DNA of 64,000 bases from Nitrospira_E sp052156535 (GTDB lineage: Bacteria > Nitrospirota > Nitrospiria > Nitrospirales > UBA8639). The stretch covers positions 1-64,000 of the forward strand of contig NZ_JBQKUP010000021.1 of NCBI RefSeq assembly GCF_052156535.1. Direction: 5' to 3'. This document shows, one piece after another, positions 1 to 8,336 of the stretch; positions within the stretch are counted from its first letter, which is position 1; each line of letters opens with the position of its first letter. The notes under the pieces were generated by a model. It saw only the letters and a list, made by a program, of their open reading frames with translations. It was not told where the DNA came from and did no database searches. The position numbers and the translations under genes are program-made.

Positions 1-270
1 GATACCCAAGAAGTAATGGAGGATCATGTGCATATATTTCTTTCGGTCCCCCCACGCTATAGTCCTGCCCAGGTAGCGCAGAGGTTGAAAAGTATTTCGG
101 CCCGCAAAGTTTTCCAGGAGTTTCCCGAGGTGAAGCAGCAATTGTGGGGTGGGGAATTGTGGAACGATGGTTATTTTGTCCGAAGAGTAGGGGACCAAGT
201 AACGGCAGAGGTGATTCGTCGGTATATCACGCATCAACATGATCCCAAACAACTGAAATTAGATTTCTAA
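1..270 (+). CDS. tnpA: IS200/IS605-family Y1 transposase, C-terminal part (5' end outside window)
   Basis: The reading frame is open from base 1, so this is the tail of a gene that begins upstream. The visible residues contain a DHVHIFLSV stretch, the HUH metal-binding motif of single-strand transposases, then KSISARKVFQEFP, LWGGELWNDGYFVRRVGD and VIRRYITHQ. The last carries the tyrosine expected to be the catalytic nucleophile. These are hallmark stretches of the IS200/IS605 TnpA family (about 130-150 aa), so roughly the last two thirds are seen. A terminal hairpin follows directly. The visible part has no stop or frameshift; whether the element is complete and has a TnpB partner cannot be seen. 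Confidence 0.9.
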   Translation, partial: DTQEVMEDHVHIFLSVPPRYSPAQVAQRLKSISARKVFQEFPEVKQQLWGGELWNDGYFVRRVGDQVTAEVIRRYITHQHDPKQLKLDF

Positions 271-280
271 ATCTTAAATG

Positions 281-300
281 CCTCCCAGCTTGCTGGGGGG
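281..300 (+). repeat. Terminal hairpin of the IS200/IS605 element
   Basis: CCTCCCAGC and GCTGGGGGG flank a 2-base loop, giving a 9-bp stem with one G-T wobble, 11 bases after the transposase stop. IS200/IS605 elements carry subterminal imperfect hairpins that TnpA recognises, so this is most likely the right-end structure. It could also end transcription of the transposase. Confidence 0.7.
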
Positions 301-459
301 TTCTTTACTCGGGATATCATCAGTACCAGAATCCTACGCTGGGGCCGATGCCCTTTATGTCGTCTCGCATTCCGACTTGTGTAAGCATACGCCTTACCCC
401 TTTTTGGGAAGAACCGGTTTCCATCACGAAACGAGGACCTTCTCTATCCTAATCCTCAC

Positions 460-2760
460 ATGCATTCCGAACATCTCCAAAAACCCGTCTCGAAATTTAA
501 TAGTTGGATGATTGGTTGTTTGATCATCAGTCTGACAGGGGTGGTGATGGATCTCTTCCATGTCGGTTTTAATGTCGAAGAAGAACTGGGATTACATTGG
601 CTATTTCAGATACGCGGGGTTCGACCCCCTCCGGAAGACGTGGTCGTGGTCTCCACCGATCGGCAGTCCGCGTATGAGTTAGGTCTCCCCCAGGAACCCT
701 ACAAATGGCCCCGGTCCCTGCATGGAAGGTTAGTGCGCCGTTTGACAGAACAAGGGGCGAAGGTCATTGTGTTCGACCTGTTTTTCAAAGATATCGGATC
801 ACAGGAAGAGAATGCCGCGTTTGCCGAAGCGATGCGTGAGGCAGGCAATGTGATTCTGTTCGAAAAATTAACCACGACGGGTTCTCAGACCCACCCCGTT
901 CGAGGTTCGATCCGTATTCCCCCAACGGCCCAATTGGCTCAAGCGGCTACGGGCCTGGCCTCTCATCCCCTTCCGACCAGTTCGCTCCGGGTGAATCAGT
1001 TCTGGCTTTTCGATCCGAACAACCCGCACCGGGCCACCCTGCCTTTTCTCGCCCTCCAATTGTATTCACTTCATCTTTTTGAGGAATTACTGGAACTGCT
1101 CCGGGACGTGGTCCCCACTGAGGCGGCAAAGCTGCCCCAGCGGCACCAGGATATTCATGGGCCGGATGGCATGCAACATTTGGTCAAGGCCCTACGCAGG
1201 ATTTTTACCGGTCATCCGATCCTCGGGGCAACGCTGCTTGACAGACTCCCCATCCCGCACTCTGAACAGGAAGCAGACAATACTAGATTGTTAGCCTCGC
1301 TCATTCGGGCCTATGGAGCCGAAGACAGTCAGTTTATAGACTTTTATGGCCCCCCCAAAACGGTGTTCACGGTTCCCTATTTTTGTGTGCTTATTCAGTG
1401 TTCCTCTCAGCGGTTGGGCAGGACATTACCCCTGGACTTCTCCGGAAAGGTGGTCTTTGTAGGGCTATCCGAATCAGTACAAAGTGAACAGCAAGACCGG
1501 TTTCCCACCGTCTTTACATCAAAAGACGGACTTGATCTCAGCGGTGTTGAAATTGCCGCGACCGCGCTTGCCAATCTTCTTCAGAGACAACATCTGACTC
1601 CACTCCCCCTATATCTACACCTTTTCGTATTGCTGGTATGGGGGGTTCTTGTGGGGACAACATTTTTTCTGGTGTCGACCTCACGTCTGCAACACCGGAG
1701 CGGTCTCCTGATCGCCTCCCTGTTAGGACTTGGGCTGTGGCTCGGCATGGTGTATTTCGGCGTCATCGTGTGGGTGTTCATCACACATGCCCTCTGGTTT
1801 CCACTGGTGATTCCCTTGCTGGTTCAACTTCCCCTTGGCCTGTTTGCCGCATTGGTCGGCACGTATCGTGATGTGAACCGGCAACGGCTGATCACTGAGA
1901 AGGCCTTGGGGAATTATGTGCCTAACCCCGTCATCAAACCCCTCGCACGAAGAATTGAAGAAATTCGAAGCCAAGGACAGGCAGTGCATGGCCTCTGCCT
2001 CCTCACAGATGCCGAAGGGTATACAAAAGTTTCGGAAGCCCTGGAGGGGAACCCTGACAAATTACAGGCCCTGATGAATCGGTATTTCGACGCGGTGTGT
2101 ACTCCTGTGCGTGAACAAGGAGGTATTGTATCGGATATTACCGGAGATGCGGTTTTGGCCATTTGGCCCGCAGGAATACTCACTACCCAACTGCGCACGA
2201 CAGTTTGTGAGACCGCGCTGAACCTTGTGGCCGCAGTGGCTCGATTCAACAAGTCGGAGCCTGAATATTCCCTTCCCACCCGTGTGGGATTAAGCGGCGG
2301 ACCAATGTTTACGGGAAAGGTCGGGGCTGGGGAGTATTTTACCTATACCCCATTGGGCGATATCGTCAATACCGCTTCCAGAATCGAAAACCTCAATAAG
2401 CAGCTTGGCACCCGACTGCTGGCTTCCCATCTCGTCGTAGAACACTTATCTGGGATTTTCACTCGAAGAATAGGAAGTTTTCAATTAATCGGAAAAACGA
2501 AACCAGTGGTGATTTATGAACTTCTCGGGCAGGAGTCCGAAGCCGATATTATTTGCCATGAAGCGATCCAACATTTTTTATACGGAGTAGATCTTTTCTC
2601 TTCCCGTCGCTGGGACCAGGCAGAGGAATCATTTCTAACTTGCCTGCAACTTCGAGAAGAGGACGGTCCCAGTCATTTCTATCTGCGACTCTGCAGTCAC
2701 TATCGAAGCCATCCTCCTTCCCCGGATTGGCAGGGCACGATCATCTTAACCACAAAGTGA
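460..2760 (+). CDS. CHASE2-domain adenylate/guanylate cyclase
   Basis: Membrane-bound class III nucleotidyl cyclase that should make cAMP or cGMP in response to an extracytoplasmic signal. Residues about 15-35 form an N-terminal membrane segment. Residues about 45-370 form a CHASE2 sensor (VVVVSTDRQSA, GAKVIVFDLFF). About 380-467 hold a cluster of C-terminal membrane helices. About 505-690 form the cyclase domain, with LTDAEGYT and DITGDAVLAIW supplying the metal-binding aspartates and YTPLGDIVNTASRIE the conserved core. The C-terminus has a short TPR-like helical stretch. 766 aa is usual for this architecture. The ATG has no close Shine-Dalgarno; ATG at 508 is an alternative. The substrate cannot be decided from sequence. 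Confidence 0.9.
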   Translation: MHSEHLQKPVSKFNSWMIGCLIISLTGVVMDLFHVGFNVEEELGLHWLFQIRGVRPPPEDVVVVSTDRQSAYELGLPQEPYKWPRSLHGRLVRRLTEQGAKVIVFDLFFKDIGSQEENAAFAEAMREAGNVILFEKLTTTGSQTHPVRGSIRIPPTAQLAQAATGLASHPLPTSSLRVNQFWLFDPNNPHRATLPFLALQLYSLHLFEELLELLRDVVPTEAAKLPQRHQDIHGPDGMQHLVKALRRIFTGHPILGATLLDRLPIPHSEQEADNTRLLASLIRAYGAEDSQFIDFYGPPKTVFTVPYFCVLIQCSSQRLGRTLPLDFSGKVVFVGLSESVQSEQQDRFPTVFTSKDGLDLSGVEIAATALANLLQRQHLTPLPLYLHLFVLLVWGVLVGTTFFLVSTSRLQHRSGLLIASLLGLGLWLGMVYFGVIVWVFITHALWFPLVIPLLVQLPLGLFAALVGTYRDVNRQRLITEKALGNYVPNPVIKPLARRIEEIRSQGQAVHGLCLLTDAEGYTKVSEALEGNPDKLQALMNRYFDAVCTPVREQGGIVSDITGDAVLAIWPAGILTTQLRTTVCETALNLVAAVARFNKSEPEYSLPTRVGLSGGPMFTGKVGAGEYFTYTPLGDIVNTASRIENLNKQLGTRLLASHLVVEHLSGIFTRRIGSFQLIGKTKPVVIYELLGQESEADIICHEAIQHFLYGVDLFSSRRWDQAEESFLTCLQLREEDGPSHFYLRLCSHYRSHPPSPDWQGTIILTTK

Positions 2761-3468
2761 CCAAACGCGTGAACCCATTCCTTAAGTAAGTTCCTCAACT
2801 CCAAACGGTCCTCCACGTTCATTCCAATTGGTAATCCACATCCTTTTTCACATAATGTCCGCTCATTGTTCATTTTGGCACCCGAATCGATTCCATCCCT
2901 TTCCACAATTCTTTCCCTAGTCGAGCAGTTCGTTGATCGTGTGAAAAATTTTTCAAACAATTCCCCTCAGAGCTATCAAACTCCGTAAACTTTCAGAAAC
3001 ATTATCCGTTCATTCCCCTGTCTCCTCATATTGGCATAGCTGCCAAAATTGGATCTGACCATTTCAGCCCTGAAACAAAATGATGGATTCCAGTCTTGGA
3101 GCGGAAACACCACCCCATTGCGACACTTTTTAAAAATGCTGGTTCTCTTTTATCGCACGCAGGAGAAAGAGAATCCTCTAAAATGTTGACGGATCCTGGT
3201 TGGAGACACCGAAATGGACAGAAGGGAGGAAAACAGGACCATTCCCGGATAGGCATCAGGAACAATATTGGGCACGCCCGGGCGATTTAGCCTATATCCA
3301 CCTTTGTCATTCTCAATATGCCCAATATTAAGGCCAAATTAACCCTTTCTCTTATCGGTTGATTACGATAATATTGTGCTTTCAGAAGTGATAAGAACAT
3401 TTTTCTTTTCCCTCTGACCAATTGAAAATCTAATCAGGCTACTCACCTAACAACAAAGGAGAAGAGTA
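2761..3468. other. Intergenic region, about 700 bp
   Basis: Low-GC stretch between the cyclase and the receiver gene. I see no convincing gene. The only clear structure is an 11-bp inverted repeat at 3264-3329, listed separately. The promoter of the downstream signalling cluster should lie here, but I could not pick a confident -10/-35 pair. Confidence 0.5.
3264..3329. repeat. Perfect 11-bp inverted repeat upstream of the receiver gene
   Basis: AATATTGGGCA (3264-3274) and TGCCCAATATT (3319-3329) are perfect inverted copies 44 bp apart, 140 bp before the next start codon. They could be two operator half-sites or the stem of a leader RNA. No T-tract follows, so a terminator is unlikely. Confidence 0.5.
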
Positions 3469-3900
3469 ATGGCAGAAACAACAGCAGCAATGTTTGGAGG
3501 ACACAAAACCAACGGCCTGGTTCTCGTCGTGGACGATGAGCCTGATGTCCGAAAAGTAGTACGGATGACGCTCGAAAAGGCCGGATATGATGTCATCGAA
3601 GCGGAGGATGGGGAAAAGGCTATTCAGGAAGTGCAGAAAGGCGAAAATCCCTTAATGTTGGACGTCATCATTTCCGATATTCGCATGCCAAAAATTAACG
3701 GCGTGGAAGCCATTAATTATTTCCAACAGCAATACCCCCGTGTTCCACTCATTGTACTGACGGGATTCCCGGATATGGAAATGGCCACGGGATTTCTCAA
3801 GCAGGGGATTGTGGATTATCTCGTTAAACCGGTTGAAAAAGAAAAGCTCATTAAATCCGTGGCCACCGCTATGGAAAAACGAGATCTCAATCGCCTGTAA
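3469..3900 (+). CDS. Single-domain response regulator (CheY-like receiver)
   Basis: A stand-alone receiver domain of 143 aa. VLVVDDEP gives the acidic pocket (D22, D23). IISDIRMPK carries the phospho-acceptor at D70, followed by T98 and K120, so all signature residues are present. There is no output domain, so it must act by protein-protein contact. The start is well supported by AAGGAG about 7 bases upstream of ATG. It is followed by a terminator-like hairpin and then two histidine kinases on the same strand, which are its likely partners. Confidence 0.93.
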   Translation: MAETTAAMFGGHKTNGLVLVVDDEPDVRKVVRMTLEKAGYDVIEAEDGEKAIQEVQKGENPLMLDVIISDIRMPKINGVEAINYFQQQYPRVPLIVLTGFPDMEMATGFLKQGIVDYLVKPVEKEKLIKSVATAMEKRDLNRL

Positions 3901-3982
3901 TCTGACAGAACGAACTTTTCAGATTTCGAGTTTCTTCTCGCGGGTAAATGGTTCCCATGAAGAAGACTATGGTATATCGAGA

Positions 3983-4009
3983 AAAGCCCTATCCTGAGGA
4001 TAGGGCTTT
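3983..4009 (+). terminator. Hairpin after the receiver gene
   Basis: A 12-bp perfect stem (AAAGCCCTATCC / GGATAGGGCTTT) with a TGA loop, extended by outer ATGGTA / TACCAT arms. The following bases are TTTC then mixed sequence rather than a long T-run. It may end or attenuate transcription between the receiver gene and the kinases. Confidence 0.65.
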
Positions 4010-4107
4010 CTACCATATGAACATTGAGACATGGAGAAACTTCTCATGCTCCCCACCCAACCTTAGCCTTCCATCCTCCTCCACTCCAACAATCAAGGAG
4101 GGATTCC

Positions 4108-5169
4108 ATGGCGACCGTTGAACCTCCCATAAACATTGCCATTCTCGGAGCCGGCAAGGGGGGAACGGCCATGTTGGAATCCTTTCTTAATTTACCCCAT
4201 ATCCGTCTCCTGGGCATTGCCGACACAAATCCTCACGCCTTGGGGTTTCAACTTGCCAGACTTCACAATATTCCGACCGTCTCTCACCCTCTGAAGCTTA
4301 TTCAGGAAGACAAACTGAATTTAATTATTGACGTGACCGGGGACCCCATTCTTCCTTCATACATTACGGAGCACAAACACAGCGGGGCTGAAGTGCTTGG
4401 AGGGACCGCCGCCAAAGTTCTCTCAGAGTTGATCCAACATCAAACATTTATCCAAACACAACTGTTTCAATCCGAAAAATTAGCCAGCATGGGAACCTTT
4501 GCCTCAGGGATTGCCCATGACATCAATAACCCCCTGTATGTCATTCTGGCGATGGCCGAAGAAATTCAAGAGGAAAACAATCTCGATCGGATTCGCCTCC
4601 ATGCCGCCAGCATCCATGAAGCGGCTCAACGCATTCAAGCCATTTCACGAAATATCACTGATTATGTTCGCACATCCACTCATCAGGAACTCGAAAGAAT
4701 CGACCTCCATGCCAGACTGGACGAAGCCTTGAGCATTTCCAGATTTGCGACCAAATTTCGAGAAATTACGATTCAGAAACATTTCCAAAACGGCTTGACC
4801 GTCCAGGCTAAACCGGAAGAAATACTCCAGGTATTCATCAACCTTATCACCAACGCCATTCATGCCATGGAAGAGAAAGGCAGCCTCACCATCACCACCT
4901 CACACAGTAACGGAACCGTACAAATTGCGATCAGCGATACCGGCTGTGGCATTTCCCCGGAACACCTCCCAAAGATTTTCAATCCCTTCTTCTCAACAAA
5001 ACCGAAAGGCCAGGGGACCGGCCTCGGACTCTATAACGTCAAAACCATTGTCAAAAAATACCATGGGGATCTTCAAGTCGAAAGCGAACAAGGGAAAGGG
5101 ACTACCTTCCGATTGTCCTTCCCCGCCATCCCTCCTGTAGAAGAAAAGGTGTCCGGTGGACAACCCTGA
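4108..5169 (+). CDS. Histidine kinase with N-terminal Rossmann/NAD(P)-binding-like domain
   Basis: Cytoplasmic sensor kinase of 353 aa. Residues about 5-115 look like a dinucleotide-binding fold (IAILGAGKGGTAML near the start, then IADTNPHA, IIDVTGDP) of the sort found in dehydrogenases, instead of a PAS or membrane sensor. The HisKA motif GIAHDINNPL has the phospho-accepting His at 137. HATPase_c follows (N-box NLITNAIHAM, DTGCGI, GTGLGLYNV). The start at 4108 is chosen for AAGGAGG six bases upstream; an upstream TTG frame exists but lacks a ribosome site. It overlaps the next kinase by 14 bp. Sensing of a nucleotide cofactor or redox state is inferred from the fold only. Confidence 0.85.
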   Translation: MATVEPPINIAILGAGKGGTAMLESFLNLPHIRLLGIADTNPHALGFQLARLHNIPTVSHPLKLIQEDKLNLIIDVTGDPILPSYITEHKHSGAEVLGGTAAKVLSELIQHQTFIQTQLFQSEKLASMGTFASGIAHDINNPLYVILAMAEEIQEENNLDRIRLHAASIHEAAQRIQAISRNITDYVRTSTHQELERIDLHARLDEALSISRFATKFREITIQKHFQNGLTVQAKPEEILQVFINLITNAIHAMEEKGSLTITTSHSNGTVQIAISDTGCGISPEHLPKIFNPFFSTKPKGQGTGLGLYNVKTIVKKYHGDLQVESEQGKGTTFRLSFPAIPPVEEKVSGGQP

Positions 5170-7627
5170 ACCTAAATCCGCCAAGGGGAAAAAGGGACTA
5201 ACCAAAAAACTGGTTCTGTCCATGCTGTTGGTCGGCGCACTCCCCTTGATCATTGGGCTCCTGCTGGCTTTCTACCAGGGCACACAGGAAATTCGCGAGG
5301 TCAATGGATCCAGCTTTGAGGCTCTCGCAACAGAGACAGCCAGAAAACTTGATCTGGTCATGGCAGATGAACTGGCTCGCACGGCCTTACTGACAACGGA
5401 TGTCAAAATCATTGCACGCCTGGAACACATCCGCGATGCTCTCAGTGAGTTGAATCCCCAAGAGCTGGCTCGCACCCTCAAACAAGAACAGGAAGCCTGG
5501 AACGCCAAGGATGCCGACATGCTTCAACGGATTCTGAAAGGACCATTTGCCGAAATCCTTCAACAACATGTAGGGGGAACCTTTATGGATCCGGGCCACC
5601 CCATTCCACTGATTACCCGGTCTGCCACACGTGGCTTATTTATCACCGATCGTGCAGGACGGGTCATTGCGAGTCTGGATTCCGACATTCCCTACCTTCA
5701 TCGGGAAGAAGTATGGTGGCAAGGTGCATTCCACAATGGAGTCGGTCAACCGTATATAGGCCAGGTAGCGTTTGATTCACGACTGGGAGTCTATACGTTT
5801 ACTATAGCGCTCCCCATCATGGATAGTTTGCGGTATGAAGCCATCGGCGTCCTGCACCGGATTTATGACGCCAAGGAGTTCTTTGCCCCTTCCATCGACA
5901 TTATTCGATTTGGCAAAACCGGCCATGTCATGCTTATTGATAGCCGTGGCGTCGTCTTGAGCTGCCCGATTCTTCCCACCGGTACCTCAATTACGGACAC
6001 CCGCCTAATTCCCCTCGTCACCCCCCTTAAGGCCGGTTGGACTCCGGCTCCAAGCGACGGCCATGGGGGCACTGCAGCCTCCATCATTGGATTTGCCCCC
6101 CTGAGTAATACTAATCAGATTACCAAATTCTCCACCGGCCAGACCTGGCATATGTTTGTCTGGCAGTCATCGGGCGAGGTTTTTGCCCCAATAGAGCATT
6201 TTTTTAAATGGACGGCAGCTTTTGGATTACTCGGAGTGGCGCTGCTCGTCACATTGGGCTATATAGCGGCCAATCGAATTGCCGCACCCATTCGTCGCCT
6301 TCAGGAAGCTGCCCGGCAAATCGGCAGAGGGGAATATCGTGAGCCCATAGCATTATCCACCGGCGATGAAATTGAGGAATTGGCCGATGAAGTCAATCGT
6401 ATGAACCAACAACTGGCTTCACAGTTCGCCGGATTGGAAAGCCAAGTTGAATTGAAAACCCAGGAAGTGAAATACCTTGAGGAGTCAACCATTAAAATTC
6501 TGGATAATGTGCCTGACCCGGTCCTAATGATTGGCCCGGACGAACACATCGAATATTTGAATAAGGCCTCGAAAGAAGCCTTCGCCGTCACTAACGGCGA
6601 GATCATCGGCACCCCATTGTTCCAAATTTTCTCCTTGGATCCTGCGACACAAGACCGACTTAAACAGGAAATGCACGCGGTCCAGGTTATGGAACCTCCA
6701 TTTTCAGACAATACAAAGGCCAATCCGTCCAACGCCTCGTTGCAAGATCCCCTGGTTCCCACAAATTGGGCTCAATCGGGCACCAATCGCCAGGAAATTC
6801 GGATCAAGCAGCGCACATTCCGGTACCGTTGGTTTGGTGTCCAGGCCCGCCCGGGAAGGGGGCCAAGTGCCGGATTGGTTTTACGGGATACGACGGAAGA
6901 AAGTATCCTCCAGGACCGGGTTATCCAAGGGGAAAAACTGGCAAGCTTGGGCGTTCTCAGTGCCGGGATTGGACATGAGCTTAATAATCCTTTAGTCGGA
7001 GTTATTGGTTTAGGCGAAGCGATACAGGAAGAGACCAATCCCGAGCAGATCAAAGAATATGCCAGGGGCATCGTTCAACATGGAAAACGTATGGCTTCCG
7101 TCGTTCGGGACTTTACCGGTCAATCCGGAAAAAATTTGACTGAAGGGCAAACGCTTATTAACCTCAATGAACTGTTGGAACAATCCGTGACTACGGTCAA
7201 GGATCTCTTTCCATCAGTTCAGATTGAAATAGAGACTCACCTGGGACCCATCCCGTCCATTCAGGGAAAAGCCTTGGAACTTGGACAGGCCTTTACCAAC
7301 ATCATCAGCAATGCTTTTCAAGCGATGACAGAAGGTGGGAAGTTGACTATTTCAACAGAAGCGTCAGGGCACGATCTGGAAATCCACATTAAAGACACGG
7401 GGCGCGGCATCGCCCCGACTCATTTGCCCAGAGTCTTTGACCCTTTTTTTACAACGAGGGGGCAGGGAGAAGGATCGGGCCTTGGACTCACCGTGGCCTA
7501 TCGAATTATCAATAAATTAGGCGGACACATTCGAATGGAAAGTGAAGAAAACCAGGGGACGACCTGTTTGATCACCTTACCCGTCTCGAATGCCCACCTG
7601 ACGAAGGAAAGGAGTTCGACGTCATGA
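5156..7627 (+). CDS. Membrane sensor histidine kinase (Cache-HAMP-PAS-HisKA-HATPase)
   Basis: Sensor kinase of 823 aa. One membrane helix lies at about residues 19-41. An extracytoplasmic Cache-type domain follows (about 45-340, with the typical RAGRVIASL and FGKTGHVMLID stretches). The second helix is near 345-370, then HAMP (AAPIRRLQEAARQIGRG), PAS from about 440, HisKA with AGIGHELNNPL (His at 607), and HATPase_c with DTGRGIAP and GSGLGLTVAY. The start is GTG inside the preceding kinase gene (14-bp overlap), and its own TGA overlaps the next gene's ATG. Translational coupling suggests the three genes work together, probably phosphorylating the receiver protein upstream. Confidence 0.9.
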   Translation: MDNPEPKSAKGKKGLTKKLVLSMLLVGALPLIIGLLLAFYQGTQEIREVNGSSFEALATETARKLDLVMADELARTALLTTDVKIIARLEHIRDALSELNPQELARTLKQEQEAWNAKDADMLQRILKGPFAEILQQHVGGTFMDPGHPIPLITRSATRGLFITDRAGRVIASLDSDIPYLHREEVWWQGAFHNGVGQPYIGQVAFDSRLGVYTFTIALPIMDSLRYEAIGVLHRIYDAKEFFAPSIDIIRFGKTGHVMLIDSRGVVLSCPILPTGTSITDTRLIPLVTPLKAGWTPAPSDGHGGTAASIIGFAPLSNTNQITKFSTGQTWHMFVWQSSGEVFAPIEHFFKWTAAFGLLGVALLVTLGYIAANRIAAPIRRLQEAARQIGRGEYREPIALSTGDEIEELADEVNRMNQQLASQFAGLESQVELKTQEVKYLEESTIKILDNVPDPVLMIGPDEHIEYLNKASKEAFAVTNGEIIGTPLFQIFSLDPATQDRLKQEMHAVQVMEPPFSDNTKANPSNASLQDPLVPTNWAQSGTNRQEIRIKQRTFRYRWFGVQARPGRGPSAGLVLRDTTEESILQDRVIQGEKLASLGVLSAGIGHELNNPLVGVIGLGEAIQEETNPEQIKEYARGIVQHGKRMASVVRDFTGQSGKNLTEGQTLINLNELLEQSVTTVKDLFPSVQIEIETHLGPIPSIQGKALELGQAFTNIISNAFQAMTEGGKLTISTEASGHDLEIHIKDTGRGIAPTHLPRVFDPFFTTRGQGEGSGLGLTVAYRIINKLGGHIRMESEENQGTTCLITLPVSNAHLTKERSSTS

Positions 7628-8226
7628 CAAGCCTACGGGGTCGTAGGACCGGCTTATCTATGGTTATTCTTGGCACTCTCCTCATAGGAATAGGTGTGTC
7701 TTCATCTCTTCAAGCAGGTGAATCCAACGCCATGAAAAATCTATCACCGGAGAAAGTTGCAGACTTTATTCATGCCATCGTTGAGGCGGACCGTCACGTC
7801 TACACGACGCATATCGTGAAAAGGATGCAGGAGCAAGGCGTCGTCATGGCGCGAGAAGATTGGGAAAACAAAAATGCCATTCCTCTTCCTGCGCAGTTTC
7901 TCCATATTTCCAGCAAATTGGTCGCGGAATCAGGGCACGGCATTCGATTCCGCTTAATTAGTCTGTGGCCGATTTATCGAAGGAATGGGCCTGCAACGGA
8001 TTTCGAACGAAAGGCCTTGGAACAACTTTCGCTCAATTCCGATACACCGCAACGTGGAATTGTATCCACCGGAAAAAAACGCTTGTTCCAGGCCATCTAT
8101 GCCGATACAGCGATTAACGATACGTGCACGACTTGCCATAATGCTCACCCTTTAAGCCCCAAGCGTGACTTCAAAAAGGGCGACCTCATGGGGGCCATTG
8201 TCATCACCATTCCTTTGGAGGACTAA
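7624..8226 (+). CDS. Exported DUF3365 (Tll0287-like) c-type heme protein
   Basis: A 200-aa protein with an N-terminal hydrophobic signal or anchor (about residues 12-30) and a DUF3365 domain. The CTTCH motif at 168-172 is a c-type heme-binding site, in the position seen in Tll0287-like sensor domains. The gene starts in an ATGA overlap with the Cache kinase stop. The combination suggests that this periplasmic heme protein, which could sense redox state or a small gas, reports to the kinase. The family assignment is strong; the ligand is inference. Confidence 0.85.
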   Translation: MTSLRGRRTGLSMVILGTLLIGIGVSSSLQAGESNAMKNLSPEKVADFIHAIVEADRHVYTTHIVKRMQEQGVVMAREDWENKNAIPLPAQFLHISSKLVAESGHGIRFRLISLWPIYRRNGPATDFERKALEQLSLNSDTPQRGIVSTGKKRLFQAIYADTAINDTCTTCHNAHPLSPKRDFKKGDLMGAIVITIPLED

Positions 8227-8336
8227 CGCCCGGCACGGTTCCGCCACAGGCTCCTTTTTTCACACATTCAATTAGACCCTTCCCCGGTTACACGCGGTCT
8301 TTCAATCTCCGTTATGACAAGGAATAGGTAAGAAAC

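Noticed and set aside
2700..2960. Minus-strand frame overlapping the cyclase end
   Set aside because: Overlaps a solid gene and has no family features.
3270..3287. Possible sigma-54 promoter (GG-N10-GC) in the gap before the first receiver gene
   Set aside because: Only the GG/GC dinucleotides fit; the rest does not resemble TGGCAC-N5-TTGCA.
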